Assembly: GCA_027047745.1 (NCBI GenBank)
Contig: JALTUB010000019.1
Location: forward strand, 1 to 9,324
Reading direction: 5' to 3'
From: Sulfurimonas sp.
GTDB lineage: Bacteria; Campylobacterota; Campylobacteria; Campylobacterales; Sulfurimonadaceae
DNA: 9,324 nucleotides
Of the stretch, positions 1 through 6,794 are shown piece by piece (the stretch's first letter is position 1; every line of letters starts with the position of its first letter). A program made the position numbers and the translations under genes. A model generated the notes under the pieces. That model saw nothing but the letters and a program-made list of their open reading frames with translations. It made no database searches and had not been told where the DNA came from.

Positions 1-399
1 GGTGAACATGTAGGTAAAAACAAGTCGGTAATGATAGCCGAATTTACAGTTAATGAAAATAATAACATGACTCTTAGTCGATTATCTCAGTATGTTGCTG
101 AAGATGAAGTAAGTAATATAATTGATTATCAAGATGTGAACAAATATCTACTGCGTCAGTATGTTCATGTCGAAGAGAACGAAGAATATACTTTAATAAT
201 TCCATGTTACACAATTGCAAATAGGTTCTATTACTTGTCGTCATCAATGAAACAGGCCATTATGACAGAGACATTGGAAGCGCTATACTACAAAGGAAGT
301 TTTCGTAGTTTTCTTAATTACAAAGGTGAAACAGTTATTCAAGTTCATATCAAAAAGAAAGCTGGAAAAAAGATTTGCCTTTTCTATGTCGTTTTATAG
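1..399 (+). CDS. tnsE: TnsE-like transposition targeting protein, N-terminal part (left-truncated, frame 1 of a split gene)
   Basis: The frame is open from the first base, so the gene starts outside the window; the ATG at 31 has no convincing ribosome site and is probably internal. In Tn7, TnsE directs transposition to replicating DNA, preferring conjugative plasmids and lagging-strand structures, by binding DNA and the sliding clamp. The stretch around IPCYTIANRFYYLSSS matches in position and pattern the TnsE stretch IPQLELARSLFLINS, as I remember that protein. This frame stops at 397-399, shortly after a run of six A. The rest of the protein continues in the -1 frame from about 372. Visible residues of both parts total about 485, against about 538 for Tn7 TnsE, so only some 50 N-terminal residues should be missing. 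The family call rests mainly on the second part. An independent short protein is unlikely. Confidence 0.62.
   Translation, partial: GEHVGKNKSVMIAEFTVNENNNMTLSRLSQYVAEDEVSNIIDYQDVNKYLLRQYVHVEENEEYTLIIPCYTIANRFYYLSSSMKQAIMTETLEALYYKGSFRSFLNYKGETVIQVHIKKKAGKKICLFYVVL
366..372 (+). other. Slippery heptamer A_AAA_AAG at the tnsE frame junction
   Basis: The upstream frame reads GGA AAA AAG, so the heptamer A_AAA_AAG lies in the exact phase needed for tandem -1 slippage, as in the dnaX and IS3-type sites. After slippage, reading resumes GAT TTG CCT, which enters the downstream TnsE frame with no stop. The unshifted frame ends 24 bases later (TAG at 397-399). I see no convincing stimulatory stem-loop downstream and only a weak purine-rich stretch upstream. 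Loss of one A from an ancestral run of seven, biologically or by sequencing error, would look the same. Confidence 0.5.
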
Positions 400-1457
400 G
401 AAGTTCTTTTTCAAGAGCGAGATTAGAGTATCTATCTAAGCAGAAATCACTAAGTAGTTATGCATATCAGCCATTAAAAGCACAATTTCCTGTCCGTAAT
501 CCTTTTGAAATATATGCTTCTTATATCTATCTTGGAAATGATAAGAGAAATAAACCAAAGTATTTAGTATTAAATATTCATTCTGATAATTCCTTGTTGG
601 GATTCGAAGAGTTGCACTATAAACAGTATAGTGCGAAGGTAGATCCAAAAACAGTTAAGCCTGAACAGGTTAATATTCCTAAAAGATCAAAAAGAAAGTT
701 TAAAAAAAAGAAACCTAAAAGAGATAATAAGATTTATACTGGTACACCATCAAGTGAATATATGATGCACACTTTGCATATGAATGAGAATGAGCATTTC
801 AAACATAATGTTGTTATGAGGGGTAATACTATTTATCTTGATAACGAGAACGAACTTGTTGTTGAAAATACGCAAAAGAGAGTTGGCAATAGTTTTGAAA
901 CTCCATCATTGGGTGGTAATGAAAATTTAGGACCTATTCAAGCTACAAGTGATATCCAAGAAGGCAATGCCGTCAAGCGAATATTTAACTTGATGGACTT
1001 TTATCAGTTTTATGAAGCTTTACTTACTTTTGTGTCTGTGGATGGAGCTGATTTGTTTGGTCCGTTTGATATAGGGCAAGTAAAAAATAAAAAGAGAAAA
1101 TCTGTTAAGTCAAAATCAATTCTAAATGGTGATGAAAGTAAACCTAGACGATTTTTATTTGGAGAACTTGTATACAATCAAAAAGCTGTATATTTAGTTG
1201 AAATAGAACAAGATGAAAGCTGGGGACCGTCTACATGGATATTTAGTACAAGTGAAGATACACAGCAATATACTGAGGATGACATGAGAGACATCATTGA
1301 GCATTATATTGAAGAAGATTTATTATATAAAAAACTTGAATTTTATGTTTTAAAAAAATATTCACTTTCTTTTTATCAAAAAGAACATAAAAAAGGTGAT
1401 GTAGATGATGATAGTATTGAAAGATGGTGTGAAAGTGTTTTGAAGAAACTAGCTTGA
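375..1457 (+). CDS. tnsE: TnsE-like transposition targeting protein, C-terminal part (-1 frame)
   Basis: This is the continuation of the left-edge gene in the -1 frame. Taken alone it could only start at the TTG at 375, inside the previous frame, with a weak GGA upstream. The next in-frame Met is about 130 residues in, so independent initiation looks poor. Residues 100-117 form a Lys/Arg-rich linker. Residues 178-195 (SLGG followed by ATSDIQ) resemble the HLGG/AAADVGG stretch of Tn7 TnsE. Residues 205-360 fit the DNA-binding C-terminal domain: VYLVEIEQDE then STWIF resembles FVLLEVDASD then LSTKVL, and the ending DDSIERWCESVL resembles REDMEGWAERVV. These matches are from memory, not a computed alignment. 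The gene ends tail-to-tail with the restriction operon, overlapping it by 9 bp, as expected where Tn7-type cargo begins. If the frames are not joined by recoding, this is a pseudogene fragment. Confidence 0.7.
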   Translation: MPFLCRFIGSSFSRARLEYLSKQKSLSSYAYQPLKAQFPVRNPFEIYASYIYLGNDKRNKPKYLVLNIHSDNSLLGFEELHYKQYSAKVDPKTVKPEQVNIPKRSKRKFKKKKPKRDNKIYTGTPSSEYMMHTLHMNENEHFKHNVVMRGNTIYLDNENELVVENTQKRVGNSFETPSLGGNENLGPIQATSDIQEGNAVKRIFNLMDFYQFYEALLTFVSVDGADLFGPFDIGQVKNKKRKSVKSKSILNGDESKPRRFLFGELVYNQKAVYLVEIEQDESWGPSTWIFSTSEDTQQYTEDDMRDIIEHYIEEDLLYKKLEFYVLKKYSLSFYQKEHKKGDVDDDSIERWCESVLKKLA

Positions 1458-3656
1458 AATGGCTTGATTAATAGTCTTTTTAAATTCTAGTAACTTGAAT
1501 ATATTGGAATTAATATCATTTTGAAATAGAAGGTTGTAAAGCTCTTCAAATCTATCCAAGGACATTGCTTTTATGTGTGCATGTTCATTTCTGAGATTTA
1601 TAATTTTACTTAGAAAATCAATTAACTCTGTAGGAAAAAAAGTTCTGTTTAAGTCTGTTATTGCATCAAATTCTGAAATTGTATCGTTATCTTGTAATAA
1701 TAAACTAATTCCTCCAAGCATTAATCCTTGTAATTTTGTATTATCACTGTATTCATATTGATTTAATTTTACTCTTTTCCCATTAGCTAAGTCTTGCGTA
1801 ATACTTCTTCTTGGAGTTGAGATATTTGTCCATGGAGATAAATTGTTACACACATTACTTTTTATTCTAAGAAACCAAGAAAAAGATGTGTTTAATTCAA
1901 GTTCTATCAGTTTCCAAAGACCACTACCTGGCATAGAATAATCAAAATGTTTATAGTTTTTATCTCTATAATAGTTATAGATAGATGAAGAAGATTTTAA
2001 AAATTTTTTACTATCAGGCGCTAATATCTCTTCAAAATCATCTAGTATTTTTTGTACTTCAGGGGATATTTTTTCATTTATTTTTTCATTTATTTTTTCT
2101 AAAGATTCTAAAAGAGTATTATCAAGTTCATTAAATATTTCTTCTTTTTCATCTAGTGATTCGCTATTTAATAAATTAACGATTGTCTCACTTCTCTTAG
2201 TCTTTATCTCATTTGTATAGTTTTCCGATATAGCTTGAATTTCATTTTCAACTTTTTCTTGTAAAAATTTTTCTTCAATTTTTTCAAAATCATATTTAAA
2301 GTTAATTGTATTTTTTTCTTTTTCAAAATTCATATCAATTTGTAGGACTCCAAAGCTAAAATAATGAATATCATCTTTTGGAATAGAAATTTTATCTTCA
2401 TCACTTAGATAATTTGGATAAACTAAATAAGGGATAGCTTTATAATTGTTTTTTTCCAACAATTGTGCATCATGTTTTAGTTTTAAAAAATCACTTGATT
2501 TTATATCTCCTAACTTTTTTATATTTTTCCATTTTGCATCAAGAACTATTTTTATCTTTTTTCCTTCATCTATTAAGATGTAGTCAGGATTAGATTTTCT
2601 CTCTTTGTCTTTTTTAAATTCTTTTGAAATCAGATCGTAGGGGATTGTTGTTTTATTTGCTTGATGCTTATCTTTATCAAACAAAATTTTATAGTTATTA
2701 TGATCTGCAAAATCTTTTAATATATCATATACATACCACTCATAAAAGAGAATAGGATCGATAAAAAAAGAGGTTGTTGTTAGATCATATCTATTCTCAA
2801 CGCTTACTTTATTATCGTTGTACATCTGTTGAAAGCCAAATAGTGATCGTATATCTGTTAAAAGTTGCTTTCTTTCACCATTTGCATTAAAATGTTTAGA
2901 TACTTTGAATCCGCTGAGCTTGGTAAGCGTTAGCTTGTATGCTTTATCTGGATGGTATTTTTTTGAAAGAACTGTATTAAGCTGTCTTATTTTACTGTAT
3001 ATTTTTTCTCTACTTTTTTCATCTAAATGATTGATTTTGTGTAATGAAAAAAGTTTTAGAGCATGATAAGCAATTGTTGCCATTTCAGAATACATTCTAT
3101 CAATTGTTTTAGTTTGATGAATTTTAGATTTATCAAGCTCTTTTATATTTTTTGAAAGATTAAGTTTGTGTTTGACAGACTGAGAGATATACTCTATCTT
3201 TGTTCTTTTATAATTTTTATGTTTTTTAAAAAAACTCTCGATATGCTCAAGTATGGTCATATACTTGTAAAACTCGAATTTTTCTATAGGTTTGTGCGAA
3301 CTTGGTTCTTCACCATTGTTGGTTTCAAACGCAAGACTTAACAGAGATTTGGATATATACTTAGTCTTGTCATATTGATATATATTGTTAATTCGATAGT
3401 AATGTAATAGATAATTGACAAACTCTTTTTCAGCCATTTTGCATGTAGCATCAATCGTTTTTGGCAAAATAACAAGTTTATATATCTGATCGTTTTGGCG
3501 GAAGATATAATAACCTACTTCATTGTTGTAAACACGCTTGAAAAGCTCTTCAAGCCTTGATTCTAAAATGTCGGTATCTATACCCTGTCTGCGAAGAGAA
3601 TGAAAAATATCTTTTTCGCTCTCTTGAAGAAATATAGTTTTAATCGAGGAAGCCAT
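1449..3656 (-). CDS. McrC-like PD-(D/E)xK nuclease with C-terminal HEPN-like domain
   Basis: A 735-residue protein and the last gene of the operon. Residues about 1-290 are a mixed N-terminal region like the McrC/DUF2357 lead-in. The nuclease core is clear: FFIDPILFYEW at 297-307 (helix with E306), NPDY at 356-359 and LDAKWK at 372-377 give the D358, D373 and K375 of a PD-(D/E)xK site. In McrBC, McrC cuts DNA and activates the GTPase of McrB. Residues 455-545 are strongly charged and helical, probably coiled coil, with three EKIN-like units. Residues 560-735 look like an added helical domain ending in RNEHAH at 689-694, which fits the HEPN RNase signature R-x4-6-H. Classical McrC is about 350 residues, so this is twice the usual length. 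The ATG at 3656 overlaps the McrB-like gene by 17 bp, and its ribosome site is weak, so translational coupling is likely. Confidence 0.85.
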   Translation of the reverse strand: MASSIKTIFLQESEKDIFHSLRRQGIDTDILESRLEELFKRVYNNEVGYYIFRQNDQIYKLVILPKTIDATCKMAEKEFVNYLLHYYRINNIYQYDKTKYISKSLLSLAFETNNGEEPSSHKPIEKFEFYKYMTILEHIESFFKKHKNYKRTKIEYISQSVKHKLNLSKNIKELDKSKIHQTKTIDRMYSEMATIAYHALKLFSLHKINHLDEKSREKIYSKIRQLNTVLSKKYHPDKAYKLTLTKLSGFKVSKHFNANGERKQLLTDIRSLFGFQQMYNDNKVSVENRYDLTTTSFFIDPILFYEWYVYDILKDFADHNNYKILFDKDKHQANKTTIPYDLISKEFKKDKERKSNPDYILIDEGKKIKIVLDAKWKNIKKLGDIKSSDFLKLKHDAQLLEKNNYKAIPYLVYPNYLSDEDKISIPKDDIHYFSFGVLQIDMNFEKEKNTINFKYDFEKIEEKFLQEKVENEIQAISENYTNEIKTKRSETIVNLLNSESLDEKEEIFNELDNTLLESLEKINEKINEKISPEVQKILDDFEEILAPDSKKFLKSSSSIYNYYRDKNYKHFDYSMPGSGLWKLIELELNTSFSWFLRIKSNVCNNLSPWTNISTPRRSITQDLANGKRVKLNQYEYSDNTKLQGLMLGGISLLLQDNDTISEFDAITDLNRTFFPTELIDFLSKIINLRNEHAHIKAMSLDRFEELYNLLFQNDINSNIFKLLEFKKTINQAISS
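2068..2099. repeat. 12-bp tandem repeat inside the McrC-like gene
   Basis: The unit ATTTTTTCATTT occurs about 2.7 times head to tail on the plus strand. In the protein it encodes EKIN-EKIN-EKI at about residues 520-530, in the charged helical linker between nuclease and HEPN-like domain. Because the unit is a multiple of three, copy-number change would alter linker length without breaking the frame. Confidence 0.85.
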
Positions 3657-5418
3657 AGTCGATTTTTTTCTGGATATCTTGTATCAAGTCAAAATAACTT
3701 TCTTTAGTGTCCATATCTACTTCTATATTATCTGGGAATTTAGTATTTTTGATGATTTTTTTGAATATATCAAACTCTATTTCTCTAATATCTTTAAACT
3801 CTGTTATTAGTTTTAAAAATGCTCTATAAAAGCTTTTATCATCTTCTACATCTTTCCATATAGCATGACCAATCATATATCTATCTGGATGAATTTCATG
3901 GTTTTCTTGCATGGTAGTGAGAATTGAAATATTTAATGACTCCAAAAACTCTTGGGCATACTCACTGGCTACATCTTTATTTGGATAAATCTCAATAACT
4001 TCAAATCGTCGCAAGAGATTATCTTCGATGATTTTTTTATCGTCACGATAGTTAGATGTACAAAATATAAAAAGATTAGATGGCATAATCATCTTCTTGT
4101 AATCAGTGCTATCGTTCACGAGATATGGTACTTCAACATAAGGAATACCACTATCTTCATCTATGAGTTTGTTTATCAGTGCTTCATAACTATCATATTC
4201 TTGATCATCCACTTTTACTTTTAGTCTAGCTCTTTTTTCATCTTCTATAAGATAAATAAGATCTCCAATAAGCTCATTAAGGCTGTTTTCTTGTATCTCT
4301 TCTAATATTAATACAAATGGTTGATTTGGATGTAGCGTTGCTCGTTTGATGATATCTAGTATAAGACCTTGTTTCTCACTATATTGAATCTCTCCATTGT
4401 TACTTGAGATTCCTATACCTTGCATCAGGTCACTATTTGAAGATGCTGAATGGATGTTGATACGAAGGACATTTTTATCATTCTTTTCTAGCCCTAATTG
4501 ATCTGTGGTTATCTTGTCTATTGCTCTACTTTTTCCAGTACCTGGAACACCTTTAAAAAGAATATTTCTGTATGGAAATTCATCCCATTCTACTTCACTT
4601 TTTTTTGCATTATCACTGGAAAAAATGACTTTATTTTCTATAGTTTTTTCTTGAGAATTATAATCATCCAAATTTTCAATTATTGCATCAAAACTTTCTA
4701 TCTTTTCATCGTCACTATCATCGGTAGCATCACACTCAACAGTTGCAAATGAATCCTCATCTCTCTTAAAACAAACTGTTTCGGTAATGCTATTGCTAAC
4801 TACAAAAATTTGTTGCATATTAGAAATATAATGCAAATAGTTCTCTGTATTAAAAATGCTGTCAAAGTCCTTTTTCTTTCCGTAAAAAAGTACAGTAGAA
4901 CCTGCATCTATATAATTTTTTATCGTCTCTTGAAGTTTATCTAGTACATCTCGTTGAGATTCGCTTGATTGTTTTTGCCCTAAAATATCACCATCTATAT
5001 AATTGCCTCCAATTTGAGGGTTTATAATGATTAAATCTGCACTAAGCTCTTCAAACGAAAAACTTTCAAGAATATTATTTTGAATTATTTGACAATTATC
5101 AATATAATTTTTTATATCTTGATTCGTATTGAGAGTATTGATATCATTTAAGTATAGCTTGTTGTACTTTATATCGTTGTCGAAAATGATGTGGGATGTT
5201 AAGTTTCCACTACCGAAAGTTAAATCAAGGATAGTTTTGTAATCTTTTGCTAAGTATCCGTTATCTATAAGGTATCCTACAAATCTAGCCTTATCAATTG
5301 CATTTTCATTATCGACATAAAGGTATGCTTGTCCGTATGTTTTACTAGTCCTGTCTGATGGATTTGTTAAGGTGTTCCAAAACTCTTCTATCTGGTTATA
5401 TAACTCTTCTTTATTCAT
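3640..5418 (-). CDS. McrB-like AAA+ NTPase with N-terminal methyltransferase-like domain
   Basis: A 592-residue protein. The C-terminal half is a McrB-type AAA+ motor: Walker A GVPGTGKS at 290-297, Walker B FVLILEE at 368-374, a sensor-1-like TSN at 454-456, LLRRF at 468-472 and YMIGHAIW at 514-521, the last typical of McrB relatives. McrB binds and hydrolyses GTP, forms a ring and drives McrC. The N-terminus (1-220) is not the usual McrB DNA-recognition domain. It carries ILDLTFGSGN at 63-72, like methyltransferase motif I, LYLNDI at 88-93, and DLIIINPQIGG at 128-138, where NPP[YF] would be expected; this suggests a catalytically weakened or dead N6-adenine methylase fold. Residues 220-270 form an acidic linker. 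The ATG at 5418 overlaps the preceding TGA (ATGA) and has a GGAG six bases upstream. GTP rather than ATP use is inferred from family only. Confidence 0.85.
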   Translation of the reverse strand: MNKEELYNQIEEFWNTLTNPSDRTSKTYGQAYLYVDNENAIDKARFVGYLIDNGYLAKDYKTILDLTFGSGNLTSHIIFDNDIKYNKLYLNDINTLNTNQDIKNYIDNCQIIQNNILESFSFEELSADLIIINPQIGGNYIDGDILGQKQSSESQRDVLDKLQETIKNYIDAGSTVLFYGKKKDFDSIFNTENYLHYISNMQQIFVVSNSITETVCFKRDEDSFATVECDATDDSDDEKIESFDAIIENLDDYNSQEKTIENKVIFSSDNAKKSEVEWDEFPYRNILFKGVPGTGKSRAIDKITTDQLGLEKNDKNVLRINIHSASSNSDLMQGIGISSNNGEIQYSEKQGLILDIIKRATLHPNQPFVLILEEIQENSLNELIGDLIYLIEDEKRARLKVKVDDQEYDSYEALINKLIDEDSGIPYVEVPYLVNDSTDYKKMIMPSNLFIFCTSNYRDDKKIIEDNLLRRFEVIEIYPNKDVASEYAQEFLESLNISILTTMQENHEIHPDRYMIGHAIWKDVEDDKSFYRAFLKLITEFKDIREIEFDIFKKIIKNTKFPDNIEVDMDTKESYFDLIQDIQKKIDYGFLD

Positions 5419-6092
5419 TCTTTACTCCAATTAATAAGGGTAAATGTCCTCGCCAAATAAGTTTTATGTAGTCTATTACAAGCATCATAGGCTCGGTTTA
5501 TTTTTTCAAGATGTTTTTCTAAAAGTTCAGTTTCTATATTGGTGATGAACTGAGCTATGATTTTTTGTATATCATAAGATGAGTAGCCTTTTAAAGGTTT
5601 CGGTTTTAAAAATTTTATTTTTTTAATTGCCCCACTATTTGCTCTAGGTTCTTTTGATTGATAATACATATTTTGTTTAAAATGGTTGCTTAAAAGATAA
5701 TAACTGTATTTTAAATGGATCTTATCTATAAACTGCTCCTTCAGGTAAAGTGCATAATGATGTCCACCCACTATAAAAGGTTTATTATGGTAAAAAGCAA
5801 CACTTCCTTTATCGTTATCTTTGTTGTATGATATTGCTGGTGCATCAACTATATCTTCTTGTTTTACCGGTTTGATATATGCCACTATCTCCGTTGAGCC
5901 AGTAAACAAAGGAAAACTACCTTTATTTGCATCATTTGCATAATAGCTTTTTTTGTATTGTGAGTTCCCCCCTCTAAACCCAAAAAAATAACCAAATATA
6001 TAAGCATCATCTTTTTCAAATTCTATATCTATAATCTTAAAATCAATCCCATTTTCTTTAGCATACTTGTCAAAAGTTCTTTCAATAGCTAT
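5415..6092 (-). pseudogene. hsdS: HsdS second half (TRD2 and C-terminal helix), in frame after a stop codon
   Basis: This 225-codon stretch follows the first HsdS half in the same frame, separated only by the TAA at 6093-6095. It begins IAIERTFDKYAKENG, the usual inter-domain sequence of type I specificity subunits. It continues with a second target-recognition domain (FGFRGGNSQYKK, then FPLFTG, then FIVGGHHYA) and ends with a helical conserved region (YDIQKIIAQFITNIETELL). It has no ATG or GTG start. The first usable codon is the TTG at 5909, preceded by a weak AAGG, and starting there would delete about 60 residues of TRD2. The stop overlaps the start of the McrB-like gene as ATGA. Joined to the first half it would make about 459 residues, a normal HsdS length. 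Readthrough, a sequence error or a true nonsense mutation are all possible. Confidence 0.8.
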
Positions 6093-6095
6093 TTA
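6093..6095 (-). other. In-frame TAA splitting hsdS between its two TRDs
   Basis: Read on the minus strand the context is TTC AAA TAA ATA GCT. The flanking frames are identical, and the protein on both sides reads as one HsdS (IPSVFK, stop, IAIERTFDKY). A single substitution from AAA, GAA, CAA, TAT, TCA or TTA would explain it. No simple repeat that would suggest phase variation lies at the site. Confidence 0.75.
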
Positions 6096-6794
6096 TTTGA
6101 AGACTGATGGGATTAACGATTTTGTTAATCTGGATATAATACTGTTATGTTTGTCGATATTTTTTCTAATTTTTTCTATGTTATTAAAACTGTAATCTAA
6201 AAAATCCACGATAGCTTTTTGAATATCAACTGACTTGTATTTATTGTAGTCTTGTGGAATTGGAATTATTAAAGGCTTAACTTTTTCCATGCTTAATTCA
6301 ATTTGACCTCCAGAACCCTCAGCCATTGATTCTAGCTTCTTAAATCCAAAATTAATAAAAAAGTATAATAAATAAAACTGATTATACTTGCTTTTTTCAT
6401 ATCTAAGTGCTGTAATATGGCTATCGGAGACATAGTTTCCATCAAGATCAAAAAGTGTTACTCTTCCTGCTGTACCGACACCTGTTGTATTAATTAAGAT
6501 ATCACCGTTCTGTAAATATTTTGGAGACTTGACTTTAGATAAGTCCAAGTAAGCAGTTTTAGAAAAATTAAATTCATTATAGTTACCTCTTGCCTGTCCT
6601 GACTTAATGACGATTGTGTTTGTAGTAGTACTTGAATATTTTGGTGTTGAACCTTTAATAAAATTATCGATTACAGCATCTATCGTTGTTTTTTTAAATT
6701 TAACTTCTTCAATATTTAAATCAGTATATTTGTCGGTTTTTTTCTGAAACTCTTTGAACTTTTCAATAACTTGTGAATCTAAAGTGCCTATCAT
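6093..6794 (-). CDS. hsdS: Type I restriction-modification specificity subunit HsdS, first half (TRD1)
   Basis: HsdS gives a type I methyltransferase its bipartite DNA target, with one target-recognition domain per half-site. This 233-residue product carries one: FIKGSTPKY at 45-53, LQNGDILINTTGVGTAGRV at 94-112, and a closing GGQIELSMEKVKPLIIPIP at 162-180. A helical conserved spacer follows at 188-225 (DIQKAIVDFLDYSFNNIEKI). The ATG at 6794 overlaps the hsdM stop as ATGA, so translation is coupled. The TAA at 6093 falls exactly between the two half-subunits, and the second half continues in frame. Half-length HsdS proteins can dimerise and recognise symmetric targets in known type I systems, so this product could still be functional with a changed specificity. 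Whether a full-length protein is made is unknown. Confidence 0.88.
   Translation of the reverse strand: MIGTLDSQVIEKFKEFQKKTDKYTDLNIEEVKFKKTTIDAVIDNFIKGSTPKYSSTTTNTIVIKSGQARGNYNEFNFSKTAYLDLSKVKSPKYLQNGDILINTTGVGTAGRVTLFDLDGNYVSDSHITALRYEKSKYNQFYLLYFFINFGFKKLESMAEGSGGQIELSMEKVKPLIIPIPQDYNKYKSVDIQKAIVDFLDYSFNNIEKIRKNIDKHNSIISRLTKSLIPSVFK

Noticed and set aside
436..648. 70-residue open frame on the minus strand within the TnsE-like gene
   Set aside because: It lies wholly inside a better-supported coding frame and has no ribosome site or family resemblance.
702..709. Run of eight A in the Lys-rich linker of the TnsE-like gene as a second slippage site
   Set aside because: The reading frame is intact across it, and family resemblance continues on both sides, so no shift is needed.
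3952..4752. Two plus-strand open frames (90 and 84 residues) rich in Phe/Ile inside the McrB-like gene
   Set aside because: Antisense shadows of an AT-rich gene; the apparent membrane-like composition is the complement of Lys/Asp/Glu codons.
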